From positions 1 to 24,057 of the forward strand of contig JAOXYB010070501.1 in NCBI GenBank assembly GCA_028565635.1: 24,057 nt of DNA, read 5' to 3'. The notes beneath the pieces were generated by a model. The model ran no database searches. It was not told where the DNA came from and worked only from the letters and a program-made list of their open reading frames with translations. Both the position numbers and the translations under genes were made by a program. This DNA is from Phoronis ovalis. Taxonomy: Eukaryota; Phoronida; Phoronidae. This document shows, piece after piece, positions 18,070 to 24,057 of the stretch. Each line of letters starts with the position of its first letter. Positions within the stretch are counted from its first letter, which is position 1.

Positions 18070-18075
18070 TTTATT
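18070..18075 (-). terminator. ro: Candidate polyadenylation signal of ro
   Basis: TTTATT on the plus strand reads AATAAA on the minus strand, about 250 bases downstream of the ro stop codon. It is the nearest canonical hexamer I noticed and would give a 3' UTR of about 265-280 bases. Confidence 0.3.
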
Positions 18076-18323
18076 AACGTGTTTACGTGCAAGCGATGAG
18101 ACTATAGCAAAGTGTGCGTCTAAAAGCACAATTTAAAAGCAAATCATTGGATTCTTTGTGTAGAAATGTCTTTTAAATACGGATACCTAGTGTTGTTGTA
18201 ATTGTTTTCTCGCTGTTACGTACGGTCGTGGTAGAGGCACGCACTTCACTGTTTACTTGTCGCTCGTATATAAGAGTCTTTAACGTGTTTACTACTTTGA
18301 TCCAAGTTGCTGTTATATCATTG

Positions 18324-18513
18324 CTATACACTGATTTGCTGACTCGTGAGTCCCGGGATACTGTAAGCAGGGTGGGCTGGGTGGTTGTGTGTAGTGGTTG
18401 TTGGTATGTTCGGGGTGCCGTCAGGTTTATAGTAACAAGCCCCGCAGAAATTAGAATACGCGTTTGCTATGTTCGGATAAGCACTGGTAGATGTGGCAGC
18501 AAAACCAAGAGCC
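18324..18513 (-). CDS. ro: ro exon 3 (C-terminal tail)
   Basis: Found by hand. The acceptor TTTTTATAG at 18514 opens a frame in exactly the phase needed after exon 2 and encodes 62 residues before TAG (18326-18324). The tail starts [20 protein letters not shown] and contains a Tyr-, Thr-, His- and Pro-rich stretch ([14 protein letters not shown]). Codon composition is much more G+C-rich than the flanks. It has no upstream ATG, so it is missed when only ATG-initiated frames are considered. Confidence 0.82.
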
Positions 18514-20502
18514 CTATAAAAACAGGAAATAAGACAAGCAGTTATGTAAGACAGTTAATTGCAGACACGTTAGCCTAAGCTTTCACAAAGTCGGTCCACA
18601 ACTTTTGTATCCGGATTTGCCATTAAAATTTTTAAAAATCAGTAACCGAGTACGATTCTGTTTACTGCCAGGCGATCCTTATACGTCTACTTATGTGTGA
18701 CTCATTTCCTGGCTACTAGCTGGGGGTGTTAGAAAAGCACACTTAGATTTTTTATTGAACTTGTCAAAGAAAAGGTATCAAAAATGTTTGTTTTTTTAAA
18801 GTATCCAATGTACTTAACTTGCTTCACATCGCCATTCATCTGCCCGATTTTCCATAGCCGCCCGCCCCCAGTAATAAACAAAGTATAATTCTCTTAAATA
18901 TTATAAATTCTTATACATCCAGCTTAATGCATGAATTCAATGCAGAAAAGGGTACCAAACCATTAACACCTTTCTTAAACACTGTGTTACTATTTGTTAT
19001 TAGAAGACAGGTGAAAATGATGTTCATTTAAGCAAATCTCATCTTCTTTTATGAAGTCACTCTGGTGTAAAATTTATATAATCATTTTGTATTTCTAGTT
19101 GCAGATGTCGATCGGAAATTTCTATGTATCTTTATGCTGTATGCTACGTTACAGACGGATTAACATATAGTTCAGGAAAATAATAATTAATTAAAAATTG
19201 AAGACGATTTTATGAATACATTGCAACTCTCTTCAAAGAATAAATTGTATTTTACATAAAATATATTAAAAATTAACTGATGGGCACATTTTCCTAGTCA
19301 CTAGGTTCCGTTAAATCATGCAAGAAAATATTTTGTAGTTACCTAATTTGTTGGTCCATATGCGCCTTTTCAATCCGTTTGTCTTTAGCTCGACGATTTT
19401 GGAACCAAATTTTAATTTGTGTTTCTGTTAAATTTAACATCTCAGCCAACTCAAACCGTCTTGGTCTTGTAATGTATTCTGTACGGTGATACTCCAGTTC
19501 TAATTTTAACGTTTGTTCTGACGTAAACGTTGTACGCTGACGTCGCTGGCGATTTTCTTTACGTCGTCTTCTTTGGACTAAAACGCAGAATTCACGTTAA
19601 CTTTTAGTTTGACGACAATGCATTAATCGTTAGAATTCTTGCAATGCCTATGCCAAGTTGTACAATTTGTAATTTGAATTTTAATGTAGCCGGGATTTTT
19701 TATCCTGTCTACAAAGCTTTTTTATGGAGAAACGTAATTTTTATTTTTTTTGTTTACGTCATTATGAAAATTTAAAAATTAGAATATATCGAAAATAAAT
19801 TAACATTAAGTTAATTATTTTGTACGAAATATATTTTTTAAATTGAGAGCTCTTTAACTGAAATATATTTTTTAAATTGAGAGCTCTTTAACTGATTAAG
19901 AAACAATCATATCCCCTTGACTTTTATTCGTAATATATTAAAATAAATATTGTGAATACAAAAAAATAAAAATGGATCTCGACCTCTTTTATACGTTAAT
20001 TTTCAATAAAAAGGTAATAAATTAAGCTTTATTTCTGTAAATAATCTTTTAAAAGGAAATAATTTATACAGCGTGCATTATTTTACAAACAGCTATCAAA
20101 ATAATAAGTATCAAGTAATAAAACAGACAGTGTGCAAATGTTAATAAAATATATCCATCTGCAGTACATATACTTACAAATATTAGAGAATCCAGGTGGC
20201 AACGTCAATTCTGGGAAACTTGGTAAAACTGGTGGTGAGTACACGTTTAATCCGGTACTGCCGTGAGATGGAAATACTTCAGTAGCCGATCCAGTCGCAG
20301 ATTTTGGTGTAACACCAGCTAGTGGCCCAGAACTTTTGTCTTGGTTACCTGTAAACAACTGCAATCCTTGCACACTGGTGAAAGCTGACGGTCGTTTTTC
20401 TGAGATATCACCCAGAATGAGATTAGGTGGCGGCATTATTCTTGGTGTATTCAATTCTGGTTTCTTGGAATTTCCTAGGATATCAGTGACAGCCGTTGCC
20501 AT
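18324..20502 (-). CDS. ro: Rough-family homeobox transcription factor
   Basis: Three minus-strand exons, 20502-20178, 19577-19343 and 18513-18324, join in phases 1 and 2 to 750 bases, 249 residues. The ATG is the first in frame; a TAA lies at 20511-20509. The homeodomain is residues 119-178, with the invariant Trp166, Phe167, Asn169 and Arg171 (positions 48, 49, 51, 53) and Gln168 at the specificity position 50. Helix 3 is [18 protein letters not shown], and the following IEKAHMDQQ closely resembles what I recall of Drosophila Rough, which separates it from Hox, NK and Cdx proteins. The basic stretch before the domain ([13 protein letters not shown]) can serve as nuclear localisation. The N-terminus is Pro/Gly/Ser-rich and I see no hexapeptide. 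Family role: DNA-binding regulator; in the fly, photoreceptor patterning. Its role here is unknown. All splice sites are GT-AG. Confidence 0.9.
18514..19342 (-). other. ro: ro intron 2
   Basis: Phase-2 intron of 829 bases, donor AG|GTAACT immediately after the codon block for MDQQI. It is A+T-rich with no nested gene seen. Confidence 0.78.
19343..19577 (-). CDS. ro: ro exon 2 (complete homeodomain)
   Basis: A single exon encodes residues 110-186, so the homeobox is not interrupted by an intron. The acceptor is TGCGTTTTAG and the first two bases complete Phe109 with the last base of exon 1. Confidence 0.96.
19578..20177 (-). other. ro: ro intron 1
   Basis: Phase-1 intron of 600 bases from GTAAGT to GTTTTAG, very A+T-rich. 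It contains the perfect 34-bp tandem duplication annotated separately. Confidence 0.82.
19826..19893. repeat. Perfect tandem duplication of 34 bp
   Basis: Two exact copies, 19826-19859 and 19860-19893, each starting GAAATATATTTTTTAAATTG and containing the palindrome GAGAGCTCTT. No base differs between copies, so this is either a very recent duplication in ro intron 1 or an assembly artefact. Confidence 0.95.
20178..20502 (-). CDS. ro: ro exon 1 (N-terminal region)
   Basis: Encodes residues 1-108: [20 protein letters not shown] at the start, then [18 protein letters not shown] and a Ser/Thr/Gly/Pro-rich segment ending LPPGFSNI. The strong donor T|GTAAGT truncates the longer open frame, which otherwise runs on into intron sequence. 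No known domain seen. Confidence 0.88.
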
Positions 20503-23500
20503 ATTCTTTTATAACACACTAAAAATAATGCGATAACTGGCTACACACGCATTGGATGACAAACATTTTTTTCATGTAAATGATGAGATCTATATACTAC
20601 CCGAATTCAAATCATACTGTAGAAAAAATATACTGAAAACAACAGTGGAAATTACAAGCAAAAATTACTAACATTCCAATCCTACCCAAAAACAAACTTG
20701 CAAAACGGTTTTCAAAAAAAATCATATTTATAACATATAAATGTATCTTTATAAATATTATTCTAAACTTTACTAGGTTACATTTCTAATCATTAAAGTA
20801 CATGTGAATCATGCCCCATTAAACCGTATTTCATTGTTGTATGTATGTTTAACTCTAAAGAAAATGTTATCATCGCTAGACCAGGTGAAATATTAAGCGT
20901 AAATAATTCATATTCCTTCTTAATTACTATTATCTATATTATTTTCATTTAATTAATATACACATAATTTCAATTATAATATAAATTGTATAGTCATTTT
21001 ATCTAAAATCAATCAAATCGCTGTAGTAAAAGATCTCGACTTACGGAGCTTTGCCTGTTTATCGTCTCTCTAAAATGAATAACATACTGTTTCGGAGAAA
21101 AGGAAAACTGAGTCATGTTACGAAAAAACGTTACATCGCTTGTATCTGTTGTTTATTCGACGTATCATAATGTTACCGGAAATCTAATAATATCAATAGT
21201 TTAGTGTTATAACTTTAATAATTTAATATTTACAAGAAATAAAGATAATCATTATGTACTAAATGCAGAACATGTTTGTACTTTTATTGTTATTTAATTC
21301 AATCGTTATTACTATTTAGTTAAAAAGGTATGTGCGGCAAATTGAAATTATATGTACGAAATTATCAACTTTTCTAAGAGTTTGTAAATCGTCAATTTAA
21401 TTTCGATGAAATACTTTTGTTCGAGTAATACTTGTCCCATAAATAGAATAAATCGGAGTTTATAGCAAGTAAGCCTATAGTTTTTATTAAACCACACCTA
21501 AATTTTATCTACAAGTTAATTCTCAAGACTCACATTAAGCGCAATTAATTATGAAGTTATAACTTGCGTTTTCAGAAGCATAACACACGTGGTATAGTTA
21601 AAAACTATTAATGTTAATTTTTTAAAGTAATATGTTGTAACATGTAATGTCTTACCCGAATTGGAATATTTTCCCGCCTTTATTTTTTCGTGTCTTTAAT
21701 AGTTTAGTCCTTGTAGATATCTTGTCGTTTCTTAATAGCATTTATCGCAATGTACCTATAACATTTCTTTGGATCTGTGCATTCTTTTCGACTTATATAC
21801 TCAACAAAACGCATCCACTTGGGAAACCTCTTTATTGTTTACCAGCCGGCCTTTTAATTATAATTATTCCAATAATTTCACTATACGAATACCTACGCGC
21901 ATGCGCACTGTTTTTAAAGGGAAATGAATATAGAAATCACATTTCGATATAAGTGCTCGTCATCTGGAATCTTTTGTCTGATTACATTAATAATTGTCAT
22001 TATCTCATTATAGTCAGCTAATTATAGTATGCGTTAATCAAAATTGATGACACTCTTTGATTGTTGAAGTATCGAAAGGCGGTATACACCTGTTTGGTAC
22101 ACACGCGAGTAATCGTAATCATTTGTATCATATATACATTATATACATTAGACAATAATTTGCCAAACACTTAATTTTACTTCTGTAAGTTAACAAAATA
22201 AACCTGGATCATATTTGGCGAGCATAAGAGTTGATTTGATAAAGAATTTGACCAGCGGATGTCCCCTGCAATCTGTTTCTCTATTTTCCGTCGATTGAAT
22301 TGAAATAATATATTTTTTGGAAACTCTTATTCATGCTTTAAAGAAGAATGCGTTTTATGATGATTTATTATTTCATTGTTTTTTAAATTGTAATTAGCTG
22401 AGGTGTCTTGCAATTGTAAAGTTTTTAATTATTCTTCTTTCATCAACGGGTGAAACACAAGAAATCAACTTTTTAAATTATTATACTAGACTAGTACACC
22501 CTTACGTCCGTGAATTAAGATACTATGCAATATTTTCCAGCATTGTGCAGGTTTTTAACGATCTTTTCAAAGAAATTTTGTTATAGGTTTTAATTGCAAG
22601 CTAAAACTTATGGGCTTTTTTCAAATTAACAATATCTCAATTTTAGATAATCACCACTGAATAATTATCGGAGTAGTCGTAGGAGCTATTGCTTTAACTA
22701 AAGGTTAACCGGACATGTATATGTGTTGTTTTGTGACTTTTTAGATCGCAAATAATAATAATAATAAGGAATACATGTTTGCTTACATTTCAAATAATAA
22801 GTTATAAGTATAGATCTAAGACAATCTTGAGGATTAGCTAAAATTTTACAATATATGCAGGTAGCCTTTTATAAGAAGTTGCAACATTTTTAGACTGTGC
22901 GCTTGTTGTTTTCAGCCTACGTCAAAGTTATATGTGGATTATGAGATGTCAAAAGATTAGATTAAATCAATATTATATATGTTTTGTTTTATCTCCATAT
23001 ATTTGATATGTACTTTCTACCAGCACTTATATTATATACATAATGATGTAGAAGATCCAACATTTAGACGTCCTGACACCAAAACCGTGAAGCCCTTTAT
23101 CCTTATCAAAATGTATGTATAATTTATCAAGTTTATTAAAATAGGTAAACTTTATTTAAATTTTGGAAACTTTGATTTTATATATATAATAGGAAAAATA
23201 AAGGACCACCATTAGATTTGATCTGATTGGTTCTTCCCGCAGCTACTGTAAATTTATGGACCAGTTTGTCTCTAGTGTGGTACCAGTGAATTAAATAATT
23301 GTTTGCCATCTATTTTAAGTTTAATTGCGTACCGTTAACTTTCTTCAATAGGATACACAGTGTTCTGCTACATATCCTCTACTGCCTTGGTCTAATATTT
23401 TTTGCTCGCATATTTTATTGCAATATTACATTTAATTTTATTACCAAAATTATGCCAATCATTGATATTATTTGTTTATCCATTTCTCTAGTCAGTGATA

Positions 23501-24057
23501 AGATTTCGTCGTTAAACATTGTCGCAGTGAAAGATCCCAATTGATTCGCATTACAGTATTACATAAACGATAGGAAAATTCACTAAGTTTTATTTTCAGA
23601 GTTTTCATTCATCATGATCAGTTCCCGGATTCCATTACGCTTTGCCATTGTCCTACATCTTGCTTAATAAAAGTTCAGGGTTAAATTTATGATAAATTCT
23701 GGTTTATTAGTTTAGGTTTACTTTTGGCCTTATCATTTTATAAATTATGTAAATGATGTTATGATCATTACTTCCGGCTGCTATATTTCCTGTTGTCTAC
23801 AAGTTATTCCTATATGCTGGAACAAAAAATTGGATCAATACAGCTAGTAGCGGTAACTTTAGTAGACGTTCTGTTGACATTATTTAGAAAAATTGTTGTT
23901 ATAATAGCTGAGTAACAAATTTCGGTGGTTTTAAGTACTAGTAACACCTACAGTGGAAACCCGGGGGCACTGTCATACAAAGCATTCAATCTCTGAAAAA
24001 TATGACGCAAACAATTGTAAACAGTGTAACCCAGTTACAGTAGAAGCTCTATATCGT
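20503..24057. other. 5' flank of ro and intergenic DNA
   Basis: About 3.5 kb without a supportable gene. A minus-strand TATAAATA lies at 20732-20725, about 225 bases above the ro start, and is a weak TATA candidate. A second match, TATAAAA, only a few bases above the ATG, is too close to serve this start. A possible acceptor (TTATTTTTAG) just before the ATG would allow a noncoding first exon farther upstream. Plus-strand open frames at 21647-21952 and 23299-23544 are hydrophobic and A+T-driven with no motif. A short AAT microsatellite occurs near 22752-22767. Enhancers of ro may lie here but none can be named. Confidence 0.5.

Noticed and set aside
18228-18578. 116-codon plus-strand open frame
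   Set aside because: It is antisense to ro exon 3, whose minus-strand frame joins exon 2 in the exact phase and explains the composition.
20336-20536. 66-codon plus-strand open frame
   Set aside because: Antisense shadow of ro exon 1.
21647-21952. 101-codon hydrophobic plus-strand open frame
   Set aside because: It could suggest a membrane protein, but hydrophobic translations are expected from T-rich DNA, and there is no motif, splice structure or conserved neighbour.

Overview
This is animal nuclear DNA, most likely from a mollusc and plausibly a bivalve. It is about 65-70% A+T, and its genes are split by GT-AG introns. The ORFs that look real end at splice sites. The mollusc call rests on a chloride-type animal alpha-amylase carrying an extra C-terminal domain of the kind I recall from mollusc amylases, plus a homeodomain of the Rough (ro) family. 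I cannot name the species.

Three complete protein genes could be assembled by hand; every splice junction has canonical GT and AG and the reading frame closes. (1) Positions 2729-4299 on the plus strand, two exons, 329 residues: a secreted protein with a signal peptide, six EGF repeats and a cysteine-rich tail resembling a type-2 chitin-binding (CBM14/peritrophin-A) domain. (2) Positions 7713-15240 on the plus strand, nine exons, 728 residues: a secreted alpha-amylase with all catalytic and chloride ligands, a Pro/Thr/Gly/Gln linker and a roughly 185-residue cysteine-containing C-terminal domain. (3) Positions 18324-20502 on the minus strand, three exons, 249 residues: a Rough-family homeobox transcription factor. 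It converges on the amylase gene across about 3.1 kb.

The rest is introns and intergenic DNA. It holds a three-copy 71-bp tandem array (1608-1821), a MITE-like element with imperfect terminal inverted repeats (6694-7029), a 41-bp near-palindrome (5435-5475), a degenerate minisatellite in the last amylase intron (about 14631-14890) and a perfect 34-bp duplication in the first ro intron (19826-19893). A CpG-richer block (about 225-620) and two blocks of unusually coding-like sequence (about 15760-16062 and 17929-18126) are unexplained.

The three genes do not form an obvious pathway. The amylase is a digestive enzyme, the EGF/chitin-binding-like protein is probably an extracellular-matrix or mucosal/shell-type protein, and ro is a developmental regulator. 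I see no rRNA, tRNA, CRISPR array or prokaryotic operon signal, and no evidence of a new multi-gene system. The most novel material is at domain level: the amylase tail, the variant chitin-binding-like domain and the poorly conserved third exon of ro.
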